Origin: Persicaria tinctoria
Lineage: Eukaryota > Streptophyta > Magnoliopsida > Caryophyllales > Polygonaceae
Assembly (NCBI GenBank): GCA_037127255.1
Contig: JBANSL010000003.1
Location: 42,895,314-42,959,313 of the forward strand
Direction: 5' to 3'
DNA length: 64,000 nt
Below the pieces are notes generated by a model, which saw only the letters and a program-made list of their open reading frames with translations, did no database searches and had not been told where the DNA came from. Positions within the stretch are counted from its first letter, which is position 1. Each line of letters begins with the position of its first letter. Both the position numbers and the translations under genes were made by a program. Below are positions 45,440 to 56,642 of this stretch, in pieces.

Positions 45440-46231
45440 ATGCAGGACACCTTCGAGTATTTCGAAAGGGAAAGAGAGAGACGGTATGCAAAAGAATTTG
45501 AATATTTGAGATGGCTATACATGGTTGATGAGGAGGCAAGGCTTGAGGGTGTACGCGCATTTAGAAAGCTACGAGATTTGCCAAAACCACCGCCAGAAGC
45601 CCTAATCCCGCTAGAAGGAGGATCTGAACCTGAGGTCGACCTCGACCAACACCTAGTCGATGTCGACCCATCTCCAGTCGATATCAACCTATCTACAGTC
45701 GATACCCAGGTATGTCCTTCCACTATCTCAAATTCGACTTTGCTATCTGTCTTTGAGAACCCATTTGAAGAACCTCAAGAAAAAGAAGAGCCAAAAAAGA
45801 AGAAGTGGAATGTTGTTGCCTAGAGTATTACAAGATCTCTTTTACCTTACAAGGTGAAGGTCATCCCCGACAATTTTGAGCAACCGATGTTCATATTCAA
45901 GTATGGGGTCCTAGCAAAGTGGCATGAAGCTCCGCACAATGAGGTGGAAATATCTCTTCCTACTCCACCGTTTTGCTGTGGTGGAGACGAGAAAACAAAT
46001 CAATCAATGAAGCGGAAGAGGTATAATGAGGAGGTATGTATATTTTCTTTATATCTTCCTTTATGCATGCCAGGTGGAGTCCAGGAAGATAAAAGGGTGG
46101 AGTCATGGAGCATTCACTCCGGGAGATTTAAGCTTCTTCACATGATGTCCCCGGATGACATGCCACGCTTCCCACCACCGGAGCAACCACCAGATCTACC
46201 TATACCTCCGGACAAAGATGAGCCAGGCTAA
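45440..46231 (+). pseudogene. Short internal ORF of the palindrome-family element, one in-frame stop
   Basis: A single frame of 263 codons from ATG 45440, 65 bases after the primer site, to TAA 46229, broken by TAG 45821-45823. The first part is charged (FEYFERERERRYAKEFEYLR) and acidic, with a Val-Asp repeat region translated from the palindromes (VDLDQHLVDVDPSPVDI). The second part begins VIPDNFEQPMFIFKYGV and ends Pro-rich (FPPPEQPPDLPIPPDKDEPG). No protease, RT or zinc knuckle. I recognise no family. It may be a reduced gag or an element-specific protein. The partial copy after LTR B (49680-49911) has additional stops. Confidence 0.5.
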
Positions 46232-47725
46232 TGCTTAATGGAGAAAGTCGGCCTAGCGACTATAAAATCTAGAACTTGTAAATAGACATTTATTTTTGGG
46301 GACTTTTGGACATTGTTTCTTTTGGTTGTTTTTGGTTTTGAAATTTTAGTTTTTCTATTTTGGGTATTTCTCTTCTACATTTTTCAGGTCCATGGGGATA
46401 GAAGCAAGCTAAATTCGAACTAGGCCCAGCAGCATTTTCACTCGATATTTTGAAGCCCTGCACACCTATCTAGTGAGTTTCTTTCTTTACCCTTGTTTTT
46501 ATACAGTGAGGACATTGTAATGTTTAAGTATGGGGTGGGGGAAGGGATTACTTTGTGCATATTTGCCATATTTCAAATTATTTGTGCGTTATTTCTTGAA
46601 TTGCTTATACATGGCTATTTTTGAATTCCTTATTGATTTATGGGCTTATATGCATGTTTTCCAAGAGTTTGAAAAATGACCCCCATAGAAAATTTGAATT
46701 AATGTCATGGAAGCTTTATTGAACTCGACGATGCAAAATTGGATTCATTAGAGATATAGCATGAAATTTCCTAGTAAAGGGAAGTCACAATGAAGTGCAT
46801 TATTTTCTTGAAAACGATGAAAAGGGGTAAAATTTGAAGTTTCTTTTGACATGTTGCATGATAAGAGAATAGATGACTTTATATTTCCATACAATGCTCA
46901 TTTTTTATATTCCTAGCCTTGCCTATGCTTATGCATTACAAAAGCCATATATATGCCTTATTTCAGTCATTGCTCCACATGTTCTAAATGTTGTCATTCT
47001 TTACCTTATTTTCTATCCGGGGATTATGTTGAGAATGATGTTACATTATGGAGATTATAATATGGTGATTGTGTTGTGGTTATCATTATTGGAGTTTGGT
47101 AGAAAATTGTTTAAAATATATGGAAAATTTAATGAGTGAAAGAAAATCCGATCAACTCAGGAGATAAAGGTAGATCGACCCTGCTTGCTGAGATAATATT
47201 TCAGTGAGATGGGACACACAAGTGAGGAGTCCAAAAGAACTAAGTATCCGGGGCTATTCATGACACCTATGTTTGCGAGTCGCGAGAAGGCAGTGCTGAG
47301 GTTAGAGAGGTAAAAGCATTATTATTGAAAAAAAGCAATATAGAAGGTGATGAATCAAAGGAAGAAGGGATGTGGTTAAGAAAGTTTGGAAATACTCCAT
47401 TTCCCCGGATTATTAGCACCACATTGCCAAAAACTGCCACCTTTAGCCTTTTACCAATCTACTCTTTATTGAGTTTAAATTAAAGTCATCTTGATTATTA
47501 ATGCTTTGTCACTTATGAATGTTTTGCATAACCCTCCTTTTGTGAGTAGAAGTTGCTTTTTAATTGCACGTGCATGAATTTGTGACACTAGTACCTTTTC
47601 GAGGATGGTAATTGATTGTAGGGTTATATGAGAATGAATCTGATATGTTGAGAGTTTTGATTTCTTCCTCTGTATGACAATTAAAAGTATTGCTTGAGGA
47701 CAAGCAAGCTTAAGTATGGGGTGTT
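46232..47725 (+). mobile_element. Noncoding internal region and polypurine tract of the palindrome-family element
   Basis: Two polypurine-type motifs: GAGGACATTG...TTTAAGTATGGGGTGGGGG at 46507-46540, and GAGGACAAGCAAGCTTAAGT followed by ATGGGG at 47696-47722, directly before LTR B. The AT-rich part between has a block GTGTCATGAATAGC-like on the opposite strand near 47250 that recalls the CATGGGTGTCATGA repeats of the Athila-like elements. No further credible ORF. Confidence 0.6.
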
Positions 47726-49594
47726 TGTTGTGAGCCTCATTTGCCATGTTTTATAGTTACTTTTATATCGATTTCTGCATACATTTCATACATTTGGGGT
47801 TAGAATAATACACAATTTGTGTAGTTTATGTTTATTTGTAATATATGGAGTTCTACACATGTTTTTATTATATTTCGCAGAAATCGGACGCACTTTGGAG
47901 CTTAAAGGAAAGTCATGAAGAAGCTAAGGATGGTGCAGCCGGAGAAAAGGCCATTTTTCGACATTCATTATTCATAGTCAAGTTCTGATGTCTTCATGAG
48001 AGTTGTATCCCTCGGAAAGAGCATTCCAACGCACGGTCATATGTGTCAATCCGACAAACGAGGACTCGGGAATGTGCGTTTCAAGAACAGAGCAGAAAGC
48101 TGAGAGACTTACTCGATATCGAGTAAAACAACTTGATAGCGAGTAACCCATATCGAACTGGAGTGCCAGACATCGACAAGTGAAGCTGGGAGTTGGAGCA
48201 GGTTAGTCGATATCGAGTAAACACTTGGTCGATTTTCACGTCCAGGAGCCGAGATCGACGAAGAAGTTGAAGACGGAGAAAGCCTTACTCGATGTCGAGG
48301 AAAGTTACTCGATATCGAGTAAAAGTCAAGTCGCCATGCGTTCTGGAGGCCGGAATCGAGTTGCTGAGCTGAAGACGAGAAATTTATACTCGATATCGAG
48401 CAGTCCTAGTCGATATCGAGTAAATCCCGGGAGCCGGCGTTGAGCTGTCCGAATATCTTGTTAAGTTCCTATCCCGAATCCATTGGTGATATTTTCGAGA
48501 TGAAATTCTACCAAGATCTATCAAGTGCCATCAAGTCAAGAGAGAAGATATTTTATCCAAATTAGATATAGTCCTTTTAGATATAATTATTTATTTCCAT
48601 GTTTTATCTTAATGTTATTAGATAGATAAATATAGATAATTAAATTCAAGACACAGTTAGTTACACAGAGGTAGAGAGAGAGTGAGTGGCTGAGAAGAGT
48701 TAAGGAGCGAGAGCAAGTTGGCTTCGATCGGATCTAAAGCTCTGTTTGGTTTAATGCAAGTAGTTTATTTTCCATCAATGATGTTTGAGATTGGGATGAA
48801 GCGCGAGTAGTCCACCTACTTCTAGGGTTGGGGTGAGCCCGACGATAGCCCTGCGTGTTTGAGGTAAAGATCCGACCATTATCATGTTTTGAGCATCTAC
48901 TACTTGTTATGTGTTTATTACCCATCTAATGGAGGTCCATGCTAACAACTTTGATTGTAAACATAAAATCGGTAGATACAATTAGGGTTTCTTGAAAGAG
49001 TTGTCTAATTGTTGGAAAAGGCGAAAGCTTGGTCCTTCGATGCGATTTACATGACTATCTCTTTTATTCTTGCCTTATACGTGTTTGATTATCGTTGTCG
49101 CAAACCCCAATCTTGGAAGTCTTTAACATAGTTTATTTCGAACCCCATAAGATTTTTTCTTTATTTTCTTTCGTTTTAAAGTTTTTGTTCTTCCTCGATA
49201 TCGACAAACATCTGGTCGATATCAAGTACTTATCCCCGATCCCAGATCGCCGTAACTTCTCATGTGCAGGTACTCGAGAAAGCCTTCCTCGACGTCGACT
49301 TCTTTACACGATATTGAGTAAGAACTGGTCGATATCGTCAACACTCCTGCAATTGCTGCTGCGTGAATCGACTTGTCCGGTCTTCTTTCAACTAACCCTA
49401 GTCGAGATCGAGCACTGTGGTCGACTTCTGTCCGTGAGATTCATCCGCTGCCTAAAATCCGCTGACACGCTTCCTCGTGGATATATCCTGACTTCCCACT
49501 ATTGCATCAGGAGGAGATCTTGTAATCACTTACATGGGCATATTCTGGTTTGATTTATTTTATAATATTTTGAACTCGATTTCCTCATACAACA
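47726..49594 (+). mobile_element. LTR (copy B) of the TCGATATCGA-palindrome element
   Basis: TGTTGTGAGCC ... CCTCATACAACA, 1869 bp, the same order as copy A with scattered substitutions and small indels (for example, the segment after TCGAACTGGAG at ~48158 is absent from copy A). It serves as 3' LTR for the internal region before it and, being followed by another primer site, as 5' LTR for the one after it. Confidence 0.9.
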
Positions 49595-49911
49595 AATTGG
49601 CGACGTTGCCGGGGAAGCAATTATCCGCGCCTTAGGTAGTTAGATCTCACGTTTTCTTTAAGTTTTCTTCTACAGGTATATGCTGGACACCTTCGAGTAT
49701 TTCGAAAGGTAAAGAGAGAATCGGTATGCAAAATAATTTGAATATTTGAGATGGCTAGACATGGTTGATGAGGAGGCATGGCTTGAGGGTGACGCGCATT
49801 TGAGAAGCTACGAGATTCGTCAAAACCTCCGCCAGAAGCCCCATTCTCGCTAGAAGGAGGATCTGAACCTGAGGTCGACCTCGACCAACACCTAGTCGAT
49901 GTCGACCCATC
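49595..49911 (+). mobile_element. Second, truncated internal region after LTR B
   Basis: Primer site, then 300 bases matching 45355-45671, including the start of the ORF (now with TAA and TAG stops and a frameshift). Similarity ends at GTCGATGTCGACCCATC. This is an LTR-internal-LTR-internal arrangement. Confidence 0.8.
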
Positions 49912-50066
49912 CAATGATTTTATAAAATCATCCAATGATTTCAAAAGGTTGTAGAGGAATTTCAAAAAGGGCAAAATGAATTTAATAAATCTAACCCTTA
50001 AAGTAAGAAAACATGATGGGATAACCGCATGAGTAGAAAGGCAATAGACCATCTCTTATGGACATA
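49912..50066. other. Unassigned 155-bp segment between LTR B's internal fragment and LTR C
   Basis: A short direct repeat ATCCAATGATTT (49908, 49937) opens it. A possible frame reads FQKVVEEFQKGQNEFNK. I cannot place it in either element; it may be the target DNA of LTR C. Confidence 0.3.
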
Positions 50067-50967
50067 TGTTAGGAGGAAGAATTGATTAAACAATTATAAA
50101 ATAAATGCAAACCAATCCCTGAACCACGCAAATAAAATTACAAGACTTTCTCCTGTTGTAGTGGAAGGGAATCAGGATCGAATCCACGAGGAAGCATGTC
50201 AGCGGATCCTAAGCAGCGAAGCAAATCACGTTCTGAATCGACTCACGGCTAACTCGATATCGACTAGGTCAATCGATGTCGAGTCAGGGAGCAGTTGATG
50301 TCGTGTCAATTCCTGCAAAACAACAGAAGGACACTCGACGTCGAGTATATACTCGATATCAGGTCAGTAGGTCACTCGATGTGGACTCAGGGAGTCGATG
50401 TCGAGTCTTTTGTAGAAACTGAAAAGTAACAGTTTTTGTCGGAAAAGAACGTTCAAAGAGATTAAGGATGAATAAGAAAGGTGGACAGAAATATTCGCAG
50501 GCTATTTTTGATATCAATAAACTAAAAGACTTCCAAAGCCGGGGAATTTACCTCAACAATAACCATACAGGTATTATGCCAAATTCATGAAAGGAATAAG
50601 CTTTTCATCAAATAACTTTTGTTATTAACAATAAGGTAGATAGAGGCTCTCGCATAAACCCTAATTATTACTACTCTTTTTTATAATTCATCCAAATTCA
50701 TATTAAGATCACTTTCGATTAAATAATACAAATAAGGATCATCTACTACTTTCGTAGAAAAATCATGCAAATAGGAATAGAAGATCAAATCGCATGAAAA
50801 TATCATACTTTGACAAACTTACATTGCTATCGGTAGGCCCACTCCAACCCTAGAAGTAGGGGAACTACTCGCGCCTCATAACGGAAGACATCATCTTTGA
50901 CATGAAAATAAACTTTTCTTGAATTGAAATAAACTTCGAAAGATTACAAACCGAATAAAGCCAAATT

Positions 50968-51011
<44 letters not shown>

Positions 51012-51775
51012 CAGCCCCAATCTCTATCTCTATTGCCTACTAGTTGTGTGATGAAGAATGTAATAATGGAATGCATAAAACTCAGCCCCTAGGGCTTTAT
51101 CTATCTATATCTAAATCTATCTATCTATATCTAAATCTATCTATGGATAAAAGTTCCTTGATTAAAATAAATGGAAAGAAATAAAAATCCCTAGGTAAAT
51201 TATTAATTCACCATAAACAATAAAAGTCTACAAGTTGATAAAAGATCTCTTTCTTCAAAGCTAAGTAATCACACTCGGATTCGGACTCGGTTCAGCGTCG
51301 AATCGGGTTTGTAATGACACTCGACATCGAGTCTTAGACATGAGGTCGAGTCATGTCTTGTGTCTCGAGTTGTGCTTCACTTGACGCCGGCTCTTCTGTG
51401 TAGGGTGTAAGTGGTCTTCACTCGATATCGAGTTCAAGACTCGATATCGACTCCTCATGTCGATTGGTGTTGCCTCATTTGCTTCTGGCTCGATATGTTA
51501 GCTTGCTTTCACTTGACGTCGGGTCAGTTAGTAGACGTTGAGTAGACTCCAGTAGATGTCAAGTGGTTTTACATATTCTTTTCTTGTTCTCCGAATTGCT
51601 CTAAAAATGCCTCGATTCCTGCAAAATTAAACAAGAACTTGTGTAGATCTTTGTATATGACAAATAAACATAAACTACACAAATGGCATGCTTTCCCAAC
51701 CTAGAAATATAAAATACGAACAGAAATCGAAATAGATGTAAGCGAAAAACATGGCAAATTGAGTGCACATCAACA
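50067..51775 (-). mobile_element. Inverted LTR (copy C) of the palindrome family, diverged, possibly solo
   Basis: On the minus strand it begins TGTTGATGTGCACTCAATTT and ends TCTTCCTCCTAACA, with the family order kept (GCTTCCTCG, GATCCTGACTTCC, TCTTGTAAT). Palindromes persist in diverged form (for example ACTCGATATCGAGTT at ~51420 and CTCGATGTCGAGTC-like sites at 50270-50410). No primer site or internal region adjoins either end, so a solo LTR is likely. ACATA precedes it (50062-50066) and overlaps its right end (51773-51777); a true duplication is not clear. Confidence 0.75.
50969..51008. repeat. (CT)n microsatellite in LTR C
   Basis: About 20 CT units, (GA)n on the LTR's transcribed strand. 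A further tetranucleotide-like run CTATCTATATCTAAAT occurs at 51104-51145. Confidence 0.95.
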
Positions 51776-54700
51776 TAGACTCGAGAATCGGTAGACTAAC
51801 CCTAGATTTATACTTTATAGGGGGCCTGGAAGACTCCAAGGAGTTTGCACCGTGGAGTTTGGAGCAGTGGGGTAGAAAATAGAGATTGGTAGGTCAATTG
51901 CCCCTTGAAGGGCAGTTTCTAGGTAGCTTGTGTGATTATATCAATTAGGCCTGAAGACCATCCCCCTCGAAGGGGATCAGATGAATTATTGTTGATTATT
52001 TAGATGTTGAGTTTTGTTTCTCTTAAGCAAGAAATTTGTTTGATATATTTGGACTATATAGATTGCTTCTCTGTGCGAACGGGATAGCGAGGGAGCCCTT
52101 CCTTATTATATGGTCAGGATTTCTGTTCTTGTTGAGCAGTCTTTTCCATCATTCAATTGTATGAGATATGTTCTTTTCACTCCACATTCTGTTCAACAAA
52201 TTTCTAGTTGAGGTTGATAATTGTTGAGTGGTGTCTATTCGTTTCGTTCCGCTTTTCTCTTCTTCTATCTTCTTCCATGTCTCTAGATGATGTCTTATAG
52301 ATTCGTTTTTTTTCTTTTATCTTCTTCCATAGATGTTCTTATCGAGTCCTTTTTTATGGTATTGGCGTCTTTCACAGGATTTTGGGTTCGAAATCTAACT
52401 GTATTCTGGATTTATATGTTCGGGTGCGTTGATTACTTGAGTATGGTACTTTACACCATAGGTCATGCCACAAGTTGATTAATGTACTAGAATATCGAGC
52501 CTTGAATGATATAAGATTCTCGACGTAATTCTGAGCCTATAGAGTGAGTTATTGTGAAGAGACATCCTTCTCGATTCTTGTAAGAGTAAACTAGTGTCTT
52601 CTTGCCACGAGATCCTACACAAAACTCAACCATCCTCTCTCGGGAAGTAATTTGAGTACTCTTCTACTTTACCAATGATTTGTACGAGCATCCCACGGGA
52701 AATGGGCTATTGAGTCAGTAAGTCGATGTTGCCCTTGGAGATTTTTGTTTGGTTATAATAATAACCACATATGTGATTACATGACTTGATATATTATTAT
52801 GTTAGATACATGTCCTACACAAACATATACTGATTTGAATATATGCCCCTGTATTTTTATGTTCATATTTAGCCAAAGTACTTGAGGCTCGTGTTATACT
52901 TCACTACATTTCTTCTATGCTTTTATATCGTTGTAGTATGATTTATTTGGTTTCTTTCGTATTTCCGTGTTAATTGATTAAATATATATGTATCATATAT
53001 TATGTATCTGCGCTTTGTATTGAGTCGTTAGTATCATGTAGGGTCAATGATTTGTGACTTGTGCAATTTCATACTCTACACACACTATTGTCTACTCTCT
53101 CTTTAAATAGGTTCCTGATAGTATTTTCTTTATTTCTGTATATCCTCATAATATGATTTTCTTAGCTTGTCAGATTGGTGTTACACTCGATTCTTATTAT
53201 GCCTTAAGTGGTTTTCAATTAGTACCATGCATGTCTAACTAGTTGTCTCATGATGCTTTTATAACTGAAAAGTCTACCACCCTACATGTTCACACATCAC
53301 AACTTATTTATATTTCATGAGTACATGGCATATCAATATTGTATTAAAGTTATCTCTCGAATATCATCTTTGTTTATACATATGCTTTGTCATGAACTAT
53401 TAGTATCATGTAGGACACATGCCTTCGAATACCACTCATCATATGATTACATGTTGTACTTGTCTTATTATATGAACGGTATCATCTTAGGATATAATAA
53501 GTTTTACCACTTTTATAAGTTCCTTTTCGTAGTACTGTACTCTAATGGATATGATATGTCTCAACAATCTTCGTATTGGACTCTATATCATTATGACCTT
53601 TCTATGAGTGTACTTTACCTCAAGAATTGTTTACGTATGTAGTGCCCAGTAGCGCTTACTAAATCCTAATTGGCTTTGTACCACGTATGCTTATTGCTCA
53701 TTCATGCATACCTTATTTTTGAAATGTCAGACATATCTAATTTTATAAGAAATGATATGTTAGATTGTCTCGTATATACATCGCTGTAGAGCTTGATCAT
53801 GTTTCCTTTTTACGAATATATGTTATCATTATTCATTGAGATAGGTACAAGTTATTGTCAATTTATGTAACCGGTATACCTTATGTTGATATGTCCTGTA
53901 CTTACTATGATTATAACCTCATAGATTTCCATAAAGGTATTGTTGTCATTCTTGGGTTGGGACCTTGCGTTTATTTTTGTCATCTTTATTCATGATCTGT
54001 ATTTGACTCCCTAAGGGATCCGGGTTGTCGGCTTTTGTCTCTCCCCTATCTCCGTTAACTTAGAACTCATGGGTTGTCTCCACAAAATGAAAGTCGGCAT
54101 GGAAGGGATAACGACTGGTTGGATATCACTTAAGCAGCGCATCGGAAGCGTGGTGGGGCCATAGTCTACAGGCCTTAGAGCTGACTTCATCGACGACATT
54201 GAAGGACGAGTACATTTCAAAAGTCGTGATCATTGGATGTGATTCATAGATATGCCTTGGGAAAAGGGGTCATCCTGCATTCGAGCTACTAATCTTTTCT
54301 ATGATGATTGATAATGATGTTGTGCGATAGGCCTAGAATTGACATGATGATCAATTTCGATATGTGGGTGTTTCGATATGTTGACATTTTAAACTAGTGG
54401 TGAGTATTTCTTGGTTGCTTTTACCAATGAGATGTGGGTTATTAATACTAATGATTTGGTGGTTAGTGATGCTACTTATTTAGCGGTTATTGATGTTAAT
54501 GATTTAATGATTGTTGAAGTGCTAGAGAGTTATAATGTAGTGTGTATGCTGGATGATTTTCTTTTCTTTTCGTCCACTTTCTTTCCTTTTCTTTTCTTTC
54601 CCTTTCTCTGTTTTCCTTTTCTTTTCTTTTTATTTTCTTTTTATGAGAATCAAGTTTTCTTTTGTGGAATAGTCTGGAGAGTGATAGGAGAATTAGAAGT

Positions 54701-54890
54701 CTTAGGTTTTGATTGATGATGGTGTAAGATAGAGTCATAGGAAGAAGACCTTGGCTTATATAGGTTGATTGGGTTTCTAGGGATGATAGGAAATAGTTGC
54801 TTGGGAATTTCTAGATGGACCTTCTAGGTGAGCCTTAAGTGGGTCATGGGATGCGAAGGGTGAGATTTCATAAAATAAGGTTGTAGTATA
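51776..54890. other. 3.1 kb of unassigned AT-rich DNA
   Basis: No domain, no long ORF, no terminal repeats that I can pair. A pyrimidine-rich run (TTTTCTTTTC type) lies at 54555-54650. The style (low GC, scattered short frames) suits decayed LTR or intergenic DNA. The ORFs at 53286, 54411 and 54011 show no family features. Confidence 0.4.
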
Positions 54891-55020
54891 CATAGGCGGA
54901 TCTGTGGGGGGCTCGAGGTGGCTGAAGCCCCCCTATCCTAAAAAAGGGTATAGGTATACTTGTATATATCTGTTAAATTAGTAATATATATAATTGAAGT
55001 AGGATAAAATCATAAAGATG

Positions 55021-55090
55021 GAATGGCTCAATGGTAAAGACCCGCGCTATGATTGCTGAGGATCCCGTTTCGAATCCCATTACGCCCAGC
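55021..55090 (+). other. tRNA-derived (SINE-like) module with pol III A and B boxes
   Basis: TGGCTCAATGGT at 55024-55035 fits the A box and GTTTCGAATCCC at 55067-55078 the B box, 31 bases apart, within GGAATGGCTCAATGGTAAAG ... TTACGCCCA, which has the layout of a tRNA gene ending in ACGCCCA. The pairing of stems is imperfect, so a tRNA pseudogene or SINE head is more likely than a working tRNA. Confidence 0.5.
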
Positions 55091-55164
55091 ATTTCCCTAG
55101 GATCTGTTTTTTTTTACCATCATTTAACCCCCCTTTTTTTTACTGTTCGATTATTTTTTACAGT

Positions 55165-55430
55165 AAGAGGCAAACCCTTCCAGGCGTTACTCCACGACTC
55201 TCAGCGAAGGTGAAGGCGCCCCAAAACCGTTGTCTCGTCTCTCAGTCTCTGCTTCCGGCGCTGGCGCACCAGCTCCGCCCCCGAGCTCCGGCCGACCCTT
55301 CTACCGGCGGCGCAACGCCCCATTGCCCATCTGCTTTACCAGTCCCTTTGCGGAGCGATTCCGAATCCGACTTCCGAGCGAATCCTTCACGCCTTGTTAG
55401 TTTTCTTTCTCAATTCATCTTCCTTTGAAT
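55165..55430 (+). other. GC-rich exon-like segment inside the hAT element
   Basis: Sharp change to GC-rich DNA with a 72-codon frame from 55210 (Pro/Arg/Ser-rich), followed by T-rich intron-like DNA. It looks like a captured 5' exon of a host gene, but I recognise no protein. Confidence 0.3.
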
Positions 55431-56642
55431 TTTCCTTTGAATTTCGATTATAATTGGTTGAACTGATTGATTGAGAATCAATTTTGATTATAATTTGCGC
55501 CTTTGTGGAATTGAGAATGAATTTGGGGAGTTTGATTAGGGTTTGTGATTTGTGAGAAATAAATTTGTTCTTTTGTGATTTGAAAATTGATTGTAATTGT
55601 GATTGTGGTTATGAGAAATAAATTTCGATTGTAGTTTGTGATTGTGTTTGTGAGAAATGAATTTGTGAATTGTGATTTGGAATTGTGTTTTGTTGATTTG
55701 TTTCAATTTAATTGTTTTTAAGTTCAATTGATTGGGTGAGAATCAACATAGATTAGAATTTGTTGATTTGAGATTTGAGAATCAATTTGGAGAAATTTCG
55801 ATTAGAGTTTGTGATTTGTGTGAAATAAAGTTGTGGTTTGCATTTGAAACTGTGGTTTGTGGATATGGTTAGAAATGAATTTGTGGTTTGTACGTGATTT
55901 GGATTTGTAGTTTGTAGATTTGTGAGTTTTGCTCCTCTACCATTTAGTTAGATTGCTTTTAGGGAAATTTACGGAAAACCATCCTTGTTTTTAAGTAGAA
56001 TTCATTGAGATGGCAATTAGTTTAAATTAGAATTTGTGAATTTGAGAATCAATTTGGGTCAATTGTGATATGGTTTGTGATTTTGCTGATAAAAGTTTGG
56101 ATTTAAGAATCAATTTGGGGTAAATTTGTGGATTTGAGAATCAATTTGTGGATTGATAGTGGGGGGTTTAAGTGGAATTTTATATATTGATAGAGTTTGG
56201 TTTGGATGAGTTGTTGACTGTTCAAGATGCAAACATATATTGTGTTGTTTTTCAGCAATGTGGGTGCTCTGCTATGATATTTATGTAAATCTGACTGATT
56301 CGTATACATTCAATATTAGGAGTCAATCTCCTGTCCCAATATAATTCATAATTCAATTTCAATGAATTTGAGTGACCAAAAAATTCGGGTAGATATAAAA
56401 ATTAGCATCAAATTTACGTCATATCTAAATTTTAAGGTCATTTACCCTCGAAATTGTCTAAAAGATTAATATGTAGCTAAAGCATCGACCCTATTTATCC
56501 TCGAATGTAGCTTTGAAAAGTTTTGACGCTAAGTTTGATGAGAGGTATCGATCCTATTTAACGAGAAGCATCGATCCTATCATCCCTTTGTAGTTTTCAG
56601 CCCCCCTCTGACAAAATTCCTGGATCCGCCAATGGTAGTATA

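Larger units (their letters stand above)
54891..56634. mobile_element. hAT-type element with captured segments, 8-bp TSD
   Basis: Ends CATAGGCGGATCTG and (reverse) CATTGGCGGATCCAGG are inverted repeats, and GTAGTATA flanks both sides (54883-54890 and 56635-56642). G-runs next to the termini pair (GGGGGGCT near the left, AGCCCCCCTC near the right). Inside are a tRNA-like module (55021-55090), a GC-rich exon-like block (55165-55430) and AT-rich repetitive DNA with many TTTGTGATTTG/AGAATCAATTTG units. No transposase. Confidence 0.85.

Noticed and set aside
54411..54738. Two opposing frames around a pyrimidine tract
   Set aside because: Phe/Ser-rich and Lys/Glu-rich peptides come from a TTTTC/GAAAA simple repeat.
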